From contig NC_068348.1 of the NCBI RefSeq assembly GCF_014633365.1, forward strand, positions 620,001 to 684,000: a stretch of 64,000 bases of DNA, read 5' to 3'. Positions 34,137-45,494 of the stretch are shown here, in pieces. The notes beneath the pieces are model-generated. The model did no database searches and was not told the DNA's origin. It saw only the letters and a program-made list of their open reading frames with translations. Origin of the DNA: Diospyros lotus (lineage: Eukaryota; Streptophyta; Magnoliopsida; Ericales; Ebenaceae). Made by a program: the position numbers and the translations under genes. Positions within the stretch are counted from its first letter, which is position 1; the number at the start of each line of letters is the position of its first letter.

Positions 34137-35399
34137 GTTGACCCTTTTCAATTTGAATTGCTTTGCAAAGCAACTTCAGCCTGCTGAAGGTTTGGAGCAG
34201 CTAGAGAGAGACCCATCGCCGCCGACCTGCCTCGCAGCCGACCCTTCTCGCGGCCGACCGCCTCTGCATCCTCCATCTCTGCCGCCGCCTCTCTCGCTGT
34301 CGGCGCGTCGCCTTTCCTCTCTCGCCGCTCTGGCTGCTGCCTCGCCTCTCGTGGCCGACCCGTCTAGCCTCTCGCTGCCGACCGCCGCTGCATCCTATAT
34401 CCCTGCCGCCGCCTCGCATCTCTCGCCGCCGCTGATGGTGCGGTCTTTTGTTTTCAGTAAAATTGATACTCTGATAGGGACATATAGCTGACATCTGATC
34501 TTTCTAAGCTATTCTTTATTCAGAATATTAAATAATCCCATATTTTTCTTCAGTCTCCAACCGTGTGTGCTTGCTTTTTGGACCTGTAGAGGTTTTATGG
34601 ATAGGGAATTTTCCTGTTACTTTTCTGCATGATGTCCTATTTATTTTATGGTTGTAGTGGAAACTGCTGAGACAACATTCTGTCCTTCATAGATTATATT
34701 TGGAAAAAACATAATTTGCTAAGGTGAATATCCAAATCAGATTAATCGCAAGCAGGAATGGTGGGTTTGTTAGTACCTTACAGGTTCATACAGAAGTGTA
34801 GCATAAAAGTTGCATAATAATTCATTATTGTTTTCGAGTGACAACAAAAATAAAATTGATGATGGTTGCACATTATTAATTTGAATGGTCTTGGAATGCA
34901 TTACTAAGAACAAGCTTGATGGGGTGCTCCCCATTGGAGGCGGGGGTGGGTCGGTGTATGGGTCAGGATATGCCTTATTCCTAATGGTAGGTTCGAGATT
35001 ACTATTTTAGATGAGTTAGTTGTGGATCTTCAGTTGTATCCTTTTCGATTATTGCTTCTGGAGTGTATGGTTGGTGGAAAGGTGGCATTTTCTCGGGGCT
35101 GTTAGAAGTAGGTGGTGGGCCACTAATATTGTAAGGATGAATTTTTGAAGTTATCTTTTATAACCAGTCCCAATTAAAGGGCTATTGTGTGAATTTAGTG
35201 TTGCAAAATGAGTTTAGTTAATATTGTTTGCTGTGGAAATTGTTGGCAGTTGGTAGAGTTGCTTGGATCTTTATTTTGCCAGTTGTGGCTATGCTGTAGT
35301 TTAAATTCTTGCAGAAGCAACAAGTTTCAGGTGTCAATTCTGGCTCATTTATTTTTCATTCACTTTTTCTAAAATTCAAAAATTTCATCTAAGGTTGAA
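34137..35399 (+). other. probable 5' leader of RRP36: GC-rich first exon and leader intron
   Basis: 34196-34440 is very GC-rich, with CCGCCGCCTCTC and GCCGACC words repeated irregularly. It would form an untranslated exon if transcription starts near the telo-box. The ATG at 35400 lies just after an acceptor-like TTTCATCTAAG, and the DNA between is AT-rich like an intron. A 117-codon ORF (34138-34491) crosses the GC-rich part but has no domain. The leader is inferred; the GC-rich block could instead be an inserted repeat. Confidence 0.4.
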
Positions 35400-38300
35400 A
35401 TGAAGAAGTTTCAGTCCAACATTGCCAGTTCAAGCAAAATCAAGTTTGATGAGAGTGAAGACGGTGATTCTTCTTCTGAAAATGTCAGTAACTGAAGTTT
35501 CTTCAATTCTCATATTTCTCAATAAAAACTGCACATGCAAATATACTTGTATGTATGTGCTTGCATGTGCACACATGCTAGTTATACATGAATGTGATTT
35601 ATAGTGTTTTATTAGGAGGGAGAGATCCAGCAAGAGCTTGCAGATGTTACATTTGAGGAGCTACAGAAAGCACGCTCTAATGGGTCACACACAGTGTACA
35701 GGAAGCCAAATTCAGAGAAAAAAAGAGGCCGAGCAAACAAGAACAGGTATCCATTCTGTATTTTGGTCATATTTGGGACTGTATCTGGTAGCTTGAAGAC
35801 CATTACAAGTGAAATTCATAACTAGTTTGGTATAACATTTGAACTAGGAAGAACTCCAATTCCACATCCAAGGCTTGGATTCCATGCTACTAAAAGATAT
35901 ATTGTTGAAATTTAGCAAGTACTGTATTAGTATTTAATGAATTGTTATGGAATTTGTGAAGGCCCATGGAAGCCAGTGCCAAGAAACCAGTTAGCAGATT
36001 TAGAGAGGTCATTCAAGCTCCTAAGAAGGTGAGATTGCAAGGTGGCCTGTGCTTATTTTATTTTGACAAGACTGATTAGACTGTTCAATCACCTAGCTAT
36101 TATTTATATATTGATGACATGCTGATGATTCCTTTTTGCAGTTCAATACAATACCCTTCTGATGTTTGATTGTGAGAAAGTCATGAATGAATGTTCCATC
36201 CTGGATTTTTATTTTCATTGTTCAGTATCACTATGGACTACTGTTATCATTGTTTAGTATCACCATGGTATACAGTAGTTCAATCTATTGTTGTTGATAT
36301 ATGTGTTCTATTCAGGTGGTTCGTGATCCTCGTTTTGAATCATTATGTGGCAAACTTGATGAAGTAGGGTGAGTTTTCTCTCTTATCTCTTATCACATTG
36401 GGAGTTATGGTGGAGTTGGTCTATCAATATTGTTGAATTACTCAATTTGCACTATCATCTGGCCTTGATTTAAGTTCCCTATTCTTTTATTTTCTTTGTA
36501 TTTTGCCCCTCAAAATAAAAAAGAAAAACATAGATGTTCTTGTCCAAAATAAATAAATAAAATTTGGATGAAAACTGGATTACAGTCATGAACTTGGTAC
36601 CATAACCAAGTCTTTGAGCCAAATGAAGTTATTTATTGAGATTACCTAACTATGAAAAACTTCCTACCTATATAGAGGCTATTTAAAGTTACTTTCTTAA
36701 TGCATCCAGAATTTGGAATTAGTGGTATCTTGATCTTTTGCATGTTTTGTTATGCCTATTTAAGGGCTCTATGTGAGATGGGCTGAATGATCTCATTATA
36801 CCTGACTTGTATATTGTGTACTTCCATGTATCAGGTGTTGTATTCATTCTATTGCAAAGGGTAATATCCTTGCCCAATATCCAAATGCCATCAAGGGGTA
36901 CCCCCCCCCCCCCCCCCCCCCCCCCACACACCCCCCCCAAAAAAAAAAAGAAAAGAAAAGAAAAAGGCTAAACAATTTGTGAGGATGAAAAAATGTGTTT
37001 ATGCAATGAAGAGTCAAAAACATCTAATTCATTTTGAACAATATAGGGAAGGAAGCTTTATTGACAATTACACACGCTGGAGAATTTCTAGTTAGGGTGC
37101 ATTTGATTGCAAGTATAGAACTTACATGGAAAGAAAATAAGTTATAGGCAATTGAATTGGCTAGAAATGATTTGCATGGAAATTATCAATTATGGGTGTT
37201 TAATTTGCCTATTTTCTACCTACAAGGTGAGGCGCGAGCCTGGTGGAACTAGACGCAAGTTAATAAAAAATAAAATAAAATAAAAATATAGTTGAAGAAA
37301 AAGGTATAAAATAGATCCTAACTTCTAATAATATTTTAACAAGCATGTTATAAAAAAAACCACTCTAAAGACCAAACATTTCTATATTTTCATCATTAGA
37401 AGCATCATCTCTAATATCTTCTTCCACATCATCTACTCTTGTTGGATGATTTCTATGGTTTAGAAGTGTGATGATAATTTCATACATTTTTTTGGTAGGT
37501 AATATACTAGACTTGAATTTGCATCTTTCTTTGTTTTGGTGACTTAATGTTGCATTTTGTTATTGCATGCCTTGAATTTGTTCAATTCTCCCTATCCATC
37601 TTCATCTAGTTCAAATTCAATTGGAGCATTTGAAGTAGTAACATTTTTACTTATTGTCAAATTTGTAGTTGAAGCAATAAATTTAAACCCTAAACAGTAA
37701 AAAATTAAATAAAGTAACAAACAATGAAATAAAAAGCTTGAAAAATAGTTAAAAAGCCCAAGGTGTGCACCTTTTCCTAAGGCGCCTTGGGCTAAGGCGC
37801 GCTTGAGGCACGCCTTTGGTCTGCACGCGCCTAGAAGGCTTTCAGGCACCCAAGGTGTGCCTTGCGCCTAGGCGCGCGCCTTTAATAACACTGCTCCCTG
37901 CCTCCCCCCATCTCTTTCTCTCTTTCTCTTTCTCTCTCTCCCAAATTTCACCTAAATCAAACCTGCCTACCTTCGTTGTTGGTACCAAGCTTCGTTGCGG
38001 CCACGCTCCTCCTCGCGGTCACTGCCGGCCACGCTCCTCCTCCTCGCGGTCATTGCCCGTGCTCCTCCTCCTCGTGACCGTCGGCCACACTTCTCCTCCT
38101 TGTGATCGCTGATTGCTCTCCTCCTCCTTGCAACCGCCGGCCTCGTTGCTCCTCCTCTCGACTGCTGACGCTCTCCTCCTCCTTGCGATCGTCGGTCTCG
38201 TTGCTTCTCTTCCTCATGACCGCCAGCCTCGTTGCTCCTCCTCACGATCGCTGGCCTCGCAGCTTCTCTTCACAACTGTCGGCCGCGCTTCTCCTCTGCC

Positions 38301-39576
38301 AGATTGAGTCTTCGACGCATATAGCAGAGAGGGGATGAAGACATAGGCTGCTTTCCAATTCCCTGGAAAATTTGATCTACCCCAATCTTTCCAGCAAAAG
38401 TGGGAAAACAATTTGCCTGAAAAATTTAGCCAATCAAACATCTCAAAAGCTGAAATGTGGGTGGAAAATGTGGCCAATCAAATGCACCCTTAGACATCAT
38501 TTAGATGAGTCCATCGAATGGTGGTTTAATTTTTGCATTCTCAACTAGGATAACCAAACATAAGAACTAGCAGTTCCCATCATCTTTATTTTGTTAAGTG
38601 ATGCCCCAATGTTGTTGGGTGATACCCTGAGGTTTCTATCTCCTCGTCCCATTGAGACGGTGTTTTGGATCTTTATGGAGCAAGTCAAAATTCCTCCTAC
38701 GGTAGGAAGAAAAGGAAAAGGAAACAATAGAATCTGTTCCTGCCAGGCTGCCCTGGCTGTGTGGCCTTGATGCTGCAACCAGGCTTTATAGTATCATGCC
38801 TGATTGACTGTTACCTGCTGGATTAGTGTCAACCATGATAATTAGTTGGCTTTGCGAGAGGTGCAGTTCTCATTTAGTCTCCACTCAGTATTTTGATATC
38901 ACTAATTTTGAGCAAGAACATGACACTTTCTGGTGTTAGAGAGTTTCTCTCTTGCTGGTGTTGTTGGATGGTTGTTCTACTTAACTATTTCCTAACAAAT
39001 AAAAAGGTATAACAGGACATACTACAAATTTATCTAATGAATCTTGAATACTAATAATAACCTCATGGATGAATCTTGCAGGTTCAAGAAGAGATATAAC
39101 TTCTTGTATGAAAATGAACTTCCTGCTGAACGTGAGGTATCTATCCTTCTAAATTTCATATTTTGTGACTTTATATCTTACAACTTTGGCTTTTAACTTT
39201 GTCAATTGCTTCTGATATTTGGTAGAAATTGAAGAAAATAATGCAGAAGTCAAATGACCCAGCAGTAATTGATGAATTAAAGAACCACGTTTCTTGGATA
39301 GTAAGTGATTTGCAAAGATGAATTGCCCTTTCCATTTCCCTGATCATTTTATGTCTGCAGCCAATTTATTCCTCTGGAAACTGTCGGGTTGATTTTTTAC
39401 TTATCAAATTTCTTCCCTTCTTTTTGCCAACACCTTCTCAGGACAAACAATTGAAGTCTGCATCAGTGAAGCATAGTGATAAGGGCATTCTGTCTGAGCA
39501 TAAGAAAAAAGAAAGAGAGGCTGCAAAGCAAGGAAAGAGACCATTTTACTTAAAGAAATGTAATCATCTCTCTCTC

Positions 39577-39613
<37 letters not shown>

Positions 39614-40413
39614 CTCCTCCTGTGAATCTAGTTTAAAATCAAGGATAATTTGATATTTTTCCTGGTCTTGGTGATAATGATATTCGGTCTTTGTTAAAAC
39701 ATAAGCCATAGGCTCTTACAAAAAGAATTTGATTAACATCCTAACTAACTGATGGATTCTGTTGCAACAAACAGCTTCACATTATGTTATTGGAAAAAAT
39801 TAAAAGAGAGCCAAAATACTATATGAGGCATTACTGCTATAAAAGAGATTCCTTCTGGTATTTTATAGTTGTTGAGTGGAAATAATAAGTTTTCATGTCA
39901 TATAATCCCTTTTCCTGTTTTATTTATTTGTTTCTTCACTTTCCCGTCATTTCATCTATGAAATGGTAATTCATGCACAATTTCCTTTTTTCGTTATTGC
40001 CTCCTCTTCATATTATCTTTTTGACCAATTTTTAAGATAATTCAAATGTTCTTAAATAATCACAAAATATGTTTCAAAATTGTCTAAATAGACTCTAGCA
40101 CCACACGCAATCTTTGCAAATTCTAATCGGATTCTTTCTCAGCTGAAATTCGGAAGCAAGGACTTGTTAAAAAATACAAGGAACTCAAGGTATGGGGGTA
40201 GATACATATTATGACATGAAAGTTTCGATACTTTCAAGTAGTTAATAACTTGAAATATTTGAATTTTAGAACCAACAAATTACGTTTGTTGTTTATCAGG
40301 CATCTGGCAAGCTCGAATCCTATATTCAGAAGAGGAGGTCGAGGAATGCTGCAAAGGATCACAGGTACATGCCATATCGACGCCCAGACAGTAGCGAGCA
40401 GCAAACCCAGTGA
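35400..40413 (+). CDS. RRP36: RRP36, ribosomal RNA processing protein 36 homologue, 247 aa
   Basis: Nucleolar factor of the early (90S) pre-ribosome, needed in yeast for the first cleavages that release 18S rRNA. Coding exons: 35400-35483, 35616-35746, 35962-36028, 36316-36368, 39082-39136, 39226-39300, 39442-39559, 40143-40189, 40300-40413. All are GT-AG and in frame (744 bases with stop). Residues 1-70 are acidic then basic (EEGEIQ... ELQKARSNGSHTVY). The conserved family core runs from about 75: RPMEASAKKPVSRFREV, VVRDPRFESLCGKLDEVGFK, RYNFLYENELPAERE, KLKKIMQKSND, then a Lys/Arg-rich helical tail (SEHKKKEREAAKQGKRPFYLKKSEIRKQ, read in parts) and a basic C-terminus RRSRNAAKDHRYMPYRRP. The whole length is helical and basic, as usual for this family. 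Intron 4 (2.7 kb) hosts a Harbinger-like element. The start is supported by its Met-Lys-Lys-Phe beginning and the leader acceptor; an upstream coding exon is unlikely. Confidence 0.93.
36901..36938. repeat. poly-C tract (25 C, then ACACA and 8 C) in intron 4 of RRP36
   Basis: 25 uninterrupted cytosines, a short ACACA and 8 more C, followed directly by an A-rich tract. Length is likely unstable. Confidence 0.88.
37095..38489. mobile_element. non-autonomous PIF/Harbinger-like element (1395 bp) in intron 4 of RRP36
   Basis: Terminal inverted repeats are perfect over 15 bases: GGGTGCATTTGATTG at the left and its exact complement CAATCAAATGCACCC at the right. TTA flanks both ends (37092-37094 and 38490-38492). 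The subterminal parts are AT-rich. The interior has a segment rich in AAGGCGC/GCGCCTTGG words (37755-37885) and a GC-rich minisatellite. No transposase ORF is seen. The perfect ends suggest a younger insertion than most others here. Confidence 0.82.
37985..38300. repeat. GC-rich minisatellite, unit about 25-35 bp, inside the Harbinger-like element
   Basis: About ten degenerate units of the type CTCCTCCTCG-GGTC--TGCCGGCC follow each other, for example GCTCCTCCTCGCGGTCA, GCTCCTCCTCCTCGTGACC, TCTCCTCCTTGTGATCG, TCTCCTCCTCCTTGCAACC and TCTCCTCCTCCTTGCGATCG. Open frames on both strands through this block are products of the repeat. Confidence 0.75.
39587..39613. repeat. (TA)n/(TG)n microsatellite in intron 7 of RRP36
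   Basis: A TATATATATG stretch runs into about 12 TG units, starting about 28 bases after the donor of this intron. Confidence 0.9.
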
Positions 40414-41423
40414 CATTGCCACTCTCTGGCCGTATAATCGACGTAGACTTACATGTGTTCCAGTCTTATTTTTGGTGGTCAATACATGCTCGCTCACTCA
40501 CTCTTTTGAAGGGTTCTTATTTCTTGGCATAAATTTTGGGTTCAAGGCTGGTTCTAGATATGGGTTTTGGCTCTAGGAGTAAGCGTTTTTCGCCTCTGTT
40601 AAAGTGTAAAGTCTGTTAGCCATTGTGCTTTGTTTATTCGTATATGGACGAGACAAATTGAGTTAATTTTATCTGAGTTTATGTAAGACTATTTTTCTAG
40701 TTTAGTCATAGTTCTATCTGAGTTAATATAATGTTGTTTATAGTTATTCATGTACACTATATTTGAATAAACGTGAAAGCGAGCGAACAGAACAGAAGTA
40801 TAAATTATGTAGTGAGTGTTAATGAAAGGTAACACAAATGAATGAAGGCATTTATCAATTTTTTTTTTTTTTTTTGTCTCTGGTTGATGGGAGCAGGGCT
40901 GGAAGAATTATGAGAGAGAGAAGTGATTTTAAGATAAATTTTGTGAATCTATATTCCATTTTATAGTTAATATAGCTTGTAAAAATTGGGATTATCAAAC
41001 ACTCAACTAAATTCACACTATAGATGCAGCATTATGCCATCCATCTTTCAAGCCCATTTAAAATGGGGATTTACTTTCTGAACAAATGCAACAAAAACCA
41101 TGGAAGATAAGGGGGCTTGAAACAAGCAGCACAGACGTTAATATCTATGTCACAAGCAGTGGCTGCTCAATCAAAATATGGCCTCTTCTTGCATCCGTTG
41201 AACTGCCATTTCTCTCCCTTCCGCTGGCAGTCTTCTTCAAACAAAAATAGAGCAAAATGCGGCGGCATGGAGAGTAAGGGGGGCGAGTCCATGAAACACT
41301 CAACAACATGCTAATATATATACACATTTCCTGTGTCTCACAACGATGGATCAACCACTATTTGGTTCTAAGCTTTCTGATGTCCTCTGCCTATCAACTC
41401 TACATAGAAAGGTCAACAGCCAC
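40414..41423. other. convergent 3' regions of RRP36 and the F-box PP2-A gene
   Basis: The two genes converge, with only about 1 kb between stop codons for both 3' UTRs. A T run of about 17 lies at 40859-40875. No further gene is seen. Confidence 0.6.
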
Positions 41424-44400
41424 TCAAAAACGCTTTAACCTCTCCCTGAATTCGCTAGGGTATATGGCTACAGAATCTAAACATACCCCTCCTTTGGTGT
41501 GTGTACAATCGATCTGAGTCATCGAAAATTTGACTTTTGTTGGTGCAGCACGATGATCCTCAATGACAAAATCTCCCACATGGTAGTGAACCCATTTCCC
41601 AGGCTCAACCAGGAAGCACTGAGATATGGATTTTTGACCATCAGGTGTCGAAAGTTGGAAGCGCACTGGCTTTATGTCCCAGCCGTGGACATGCTCCATG
41701 TTGCAGATTCGTCGCCCAAACCTCTTTGAAGCCCGCCCTAAATGCAGCCTGAAGAATAGACTATACTTCCCAGCCGGGAACGGGAACTCAACCTCCCCAT
41801 CAACTTCAAACCACCAGATTTGCTGGAGATAAGCCACCATGCCAAAGCTACACCAAAAAAATCCATACTAATTTAGCTAATGCGATCATTAATGAATGGA
41901 TATACACTCTAGAATTGCTACAACAACATAGACGATTAGTAGGAAGCCCATGAGTAGTTAAAACAAGCTATTTATCCTCGATTTCTTTCGATGTCTTCTT
42001 ATGTTTTAAGACTTGGTAACAACACACCAGGTATGGGGTTCGGCTACAAAGATTCTAGCATGCACATCATTGTCATATGAAGACTCAGTATTACAGTGCT
42101 TTGTTGCCCTCCATAAATGCACATTTTGAGAAATGAAAACGAGAGCAAGTGCTTCCACAACATGCTGAGGTTAGAAAATGTTAAAATTCAATGGGACTCT
42201 GTGATTGCGTAGAATTAGCATTGACAATGACAACTGAACTACCATCCAATTTCAGTATGTAATTAGTGCGCAGCCAACTTGTTCATTATCCCCACAATCT
42301 TAAACTGCACAAATGATATAAAGCAGGAAAAGAATAGAAAAGATAAAGCCAAACCAATTCTACTTTCTGGAACAAGAGAAAGAAAAACTCTCACATTCTG
42401 CAAGAAGCCATGTCGACTGCAGCAGAAATCTATGATCAAGTAAATATATTGCGGCTAAGAAGCTCAAAAACTAGCACCCCTTAGTCAGAATGCAACCATA
42501 CTATGTATAGACTATTGACTTTTGAAAATGTCCAGATTCAACTAGAACAAGCTGACACAAAGGGACTAGTCTTATTCCTCCGACATCTTCTCACCTCTTG
42601 AGGCAGCGTCCACTTTAAACCGATGTGGACCTGCCCTGGATGGCATCTGAAGAACGATTTCCAGCTGGAAGTCAAGTGCAAGCTAGTCTTCCATACAGCT
42701 TTGCTCTGGAACAGTTTGGTAGGTTCCAGTAAATTATTATAACAATATACGAACATAGCGAGGAAACCAAGAAGATAAATAGGCAGAGTATTAGTCCCAA
42801 CTAAATAGATAGTCAGCCTGGAATATCGATATAAGCACTTCATCATGAGTGGAAATCCCACGCCATTTTTGCATTCCAATAATTCACATGAAGTAATGCT
42901 CAAAGCCTTGAAATGAGACGATTTTTCATGGCAATAGCTTGGCTGCTGTTACTGCAAAGTGACTAGAGAGTTTGCACTGTAGTTGATGAATGGCGCTTTT
43001 GAATAGGATGACAAGTCTCTATGACACGCTTAATTCCTCTATTTTCCACTTGATCACAAGGAGAAATTTTCTGGAGAATCAGAAGCTAGAAGCATATATG
43101 CAGTTTTCGTAAACCATTTCCTTGGTTCCCACTTCCCAAACATTGGTTCCCACTTCCCAAACATTTTTAAAATCTTTATAATCTCTCTCCCTTCCACGCA
43201 CCCCTCCCTAACACCCCCTTGTCTCAAAAGAAAAAAAAAATGCAAGAGAGTAATATTAATGGAACTGGCGCAGTAACATTATTCACCAAGAACAGTAACA
43301 ACACAATGTAACAACAACAATAAACTTTATCATACAAATGATGTTACTATTATGGGCATAAGGATCCTTCATAAACTTTGATAAGAAAAAGGTGTCATTT
43401 ACTGTACTGTCCACCTTAAGCAAATTACCAAAATCAACCTTTTCCCCATTCTCTTATGGCCATATGGCCCTATCTAGCAAGATAGAATTAAGCTCTAAAA
43501 ATGTAATCTAGTTCTAAGCAAAGATATTCGTAATTGAAAGGCTTGCTCTGCATCAACACACAATTCATTTCTTTCCTTAAAGACCACCAAAGCATGGGAA
43601 ATAATCAGGACATTTGAATATATGGTTCTTAAGGCGTGCAATAGACATTGAACATCAGATCATCCCAAAATCACATGCTTAATGATGAAATCATAATCCA
43701 AAATCACATGCTTTCTGGGATTTCAATGAGGAAAGGCCCCGAACATTTTGATTTGATCAGCCAATCTAAAACACACACCTATCAAAAGCAGTACAAATAG
43801 ATGCTAATTTAAATAGCAATCACCACACAAGAAACAACAAAAAAACTCCAAAAGTTCTCACCTCGATTCCTCGGTTGGAATCCGATTCCAGTATCTCCGA
43901 TCGTCGATTCCGGTCACTGCCAACCCTTTGGAAGAAATCGACAAACAAAGCCTCCCTGTACTCTTATCCATCCACGCTTTCTGCCCAGAGTTCAAACAGA
44001 AAACCTTAGTATAATAAAGACCACAAGGCAAGGTCTAATTCAACATAAGACGCACTATAACGCTCCTCTCTACCACCAGGGTTCGAATCTCTCAAGGCGA
44101 CTTCAAACACAAGTTTGTGTGTACGTGAGGCTGAGTTTGGACGCGTTGGGGATGAGTTCATCCATAAATGTTTGTGCGCTTACCTAGAACGTTCGATTTA
44201 CGAGCTATTATGCATCATCGGTGAAAGAGAAAAAGCTAGCTAGCTAGCTAAGCTAGAAAAAAAAAACCCTATTTTTACAGGAAATTTCTTGAGAAAAAGG
44301 TTTTCAAACTCGTTGTCTCTCGAGATTTTCTTTTGTCAATTTGTCCGAAGAACAGGGAAGAAGGGCAACCTTGGTGCCACCATCGAAGGAATTCTGTCGA

Positions 44401-44699
44401 CAGAGCCTGGCGTATATATCTTTCTTGCACAATCTGGACGGAAAATCACTGAAAACCCTCCGAATCAGAGTCTCATAATTTGGGGGCAATTTGGATTCCC
44501 AAACAAAATTGGCGGAGGAGGCGCCACGAAAGGCTCGATTCAGCCTCGCCAGCCGGCAAATCTCCGGCGGATCCAAGTAAGCCAGAACGGAGGCCACGCA
44601 GCCCTCCGGCAAATCGCCCAGGCTCGGCGGCTCCGGCTCTGGCTCTTGAAGCTTCCCCATGATGCAGGCCGTAAAGAGAACGGAGAACCCAGAACCCAT
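41424..44699 (-). CDS. PP2-A13: F-box protein with PP2 (phloem protein 2-like) domain, PP2-A13 type, 290 aa
   Basis: Predicted substrate-recognition subunit of an SCF ubiquitin ligase whose C-terminal lectin-like PP2 domain may bind glycan-bearing targets. Coding exons, minus: 44699-44370, 43980-43862, 41847-41424 (330+119+424 bases, in frame, GT-AG). The F-box spans residues about 29-72 (LPEGCVASVLAYLDPPEICR, then LARLNRAF and FVWESKLP). The PP2 domain runs from about 112 to 285, with KAWMDKSTGRLCLSISSKGL, GIDDRRYWNRIPTEES, LQQIWWFEVDGEVEFPFPAG, GWDIKPVRFQLSTPDGQ and GKWVHYHVGDFVIED. The length matches the PP2-A13 group (about 290 aa). The second intron is 2.0 kb. The ATG used has a second in-frame Met 13 codons later that could also serve. 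The exact PP2-A number is by resemblance only. Confidence 0.9.
41848..43861 (-). other. second intron of the F-box PP2-A gene (2.0 kb)
   Basis: Donor GTGAGA, acceptor TGGTGTAG. It holds ordinary AT-rich intron DNA; a 121-codon ORF at 42538-42903 (minus) has no family resemblance. A 22-base CCATTTCCTTGGTTCCCAC-like word is repeated in tandem near 43118-43163. Confidence 0.75.
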
Positions 44700-44950
44700 C
44701 GATCAGGAGAAGAGACGGGAGTGTCAAAATTCTAGAAAACAAAGTGTTTGCTTGATTGGCTTATGAGAGAGGTGGACGGTGAAGGATTCATAGAAATCTA
44801 GAGAGAGAAAGGAGAAGAAACAAGGGAGGGAGGGAGGGAGGTGCCAGTGCCACCCACCCAGCTGGGTCTTGTATACGGACGCGTACGCAAATGGGTTGGC
44901 TTCTTTTGTCTGTTTGTTTCGACAGAAAAACAGATGGAAAGTGAGGGAAA
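44700..44950 (-). promoter_or_regulatory. leader and proximal promoter of the F-box PP2-A gene
   Basis: Immediately upstream of the ATG lies a leader-like stretch with CT-rich sense-strand sequence (GGGAGGGAGGGAGG on plus at 44823-44841). No TATA element is clear. Assigned by position. Confidence 0.35.
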
Positions 44951-45177
44951 GTGGTTTTTATGGAATTCAAGGAGGCTTTGGATTAAAGAATCAAGTGGGA
45001 CGTCTCATCTCATCTAATAGTAAAGAGTAAATATATATATATATTTACTATTTACTATTTGAGTGAGAGAGAAAGAGAGATAGGGGGAGAGTGGTTTTCA
45101 TGGAATTCAAGGAGGCTTTGGATTAAAGAATCAAGTGGGACGTCTCATCTGATAGTAAGTAAATATATACTAAAGGA

Positions 45178-45214
<37 letters not shown>

Positions 45215-45494
45215 GGGGGGAGAGGAGGCAGAGGGAGAGGGGTGTCGGATTTGGTAAAAATCAACTCAAACTGAATCAAATGGGCTAAATGAATTGAATG
45301 TGGGGATGGAGAGAGAAAGAGAGAGAGAGAGAGGGTGTCGGATTGGGTAAAACTCAACTCAACTAAAACTCAATCAAAGGGGGCTAAATGAATTGAATGT
45401 GGGGAGTGGTGGAGAGGGAGAGGTGTCGGATTTGCATGAAAGACAACGAAAACTCAATCAAAGGAGTTGAGTGAATTTGATTTGAAGGTGGAGT
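44951..45494. repeat. local segmental repeats upstream of the PP2-A gene
   Basis: Unit A (about 65-70 bp, containing TGGAATTCAAGGAGGCTTTG and AAGAATCAAGTGGGACGTCT) occurs at 44951 and 45091, 140 bases apart and nearly identical. Unit B (GGTGTCGGATT..., AACTCAATCAAA..., AATGAATTGAATGTGGGG) occurs at 45241, 45334 and, more diverged, 45422. GA-rich microsatellites lie between. The arrangement suggests repeated slippage or unequal exchange around GA tracts. Confidence 0.8.
45180..45211. repeat. (GA)n microsatellite
   Basis: About 15 uninterrupted GA units; a shorter GA run occurs at 45309-45335. Confidence 0.9.

Noticed and set aside
34138..34491. 117-codon Pro/Ala/Ser-rich ORF upstream of RRP36, as a separate gene
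   Set aside because: Low-complexity translation of a GC-rich block, with an equally long ORF on the other strand; better read as leader or inserted repeat.
37816..38338. Several overlapping Ser/Leu/Arg-rich ORFs on both strands
   Set aside because: They are translations of the minisatellite inside the Harbinger-like element.
42538..42903. 121-codon minus-strand ORF between exons of the F-box PP2-A gene
   Set aside because: It sits within a properly bounded intron and shows no similarity to PP2 or any other recognised family.
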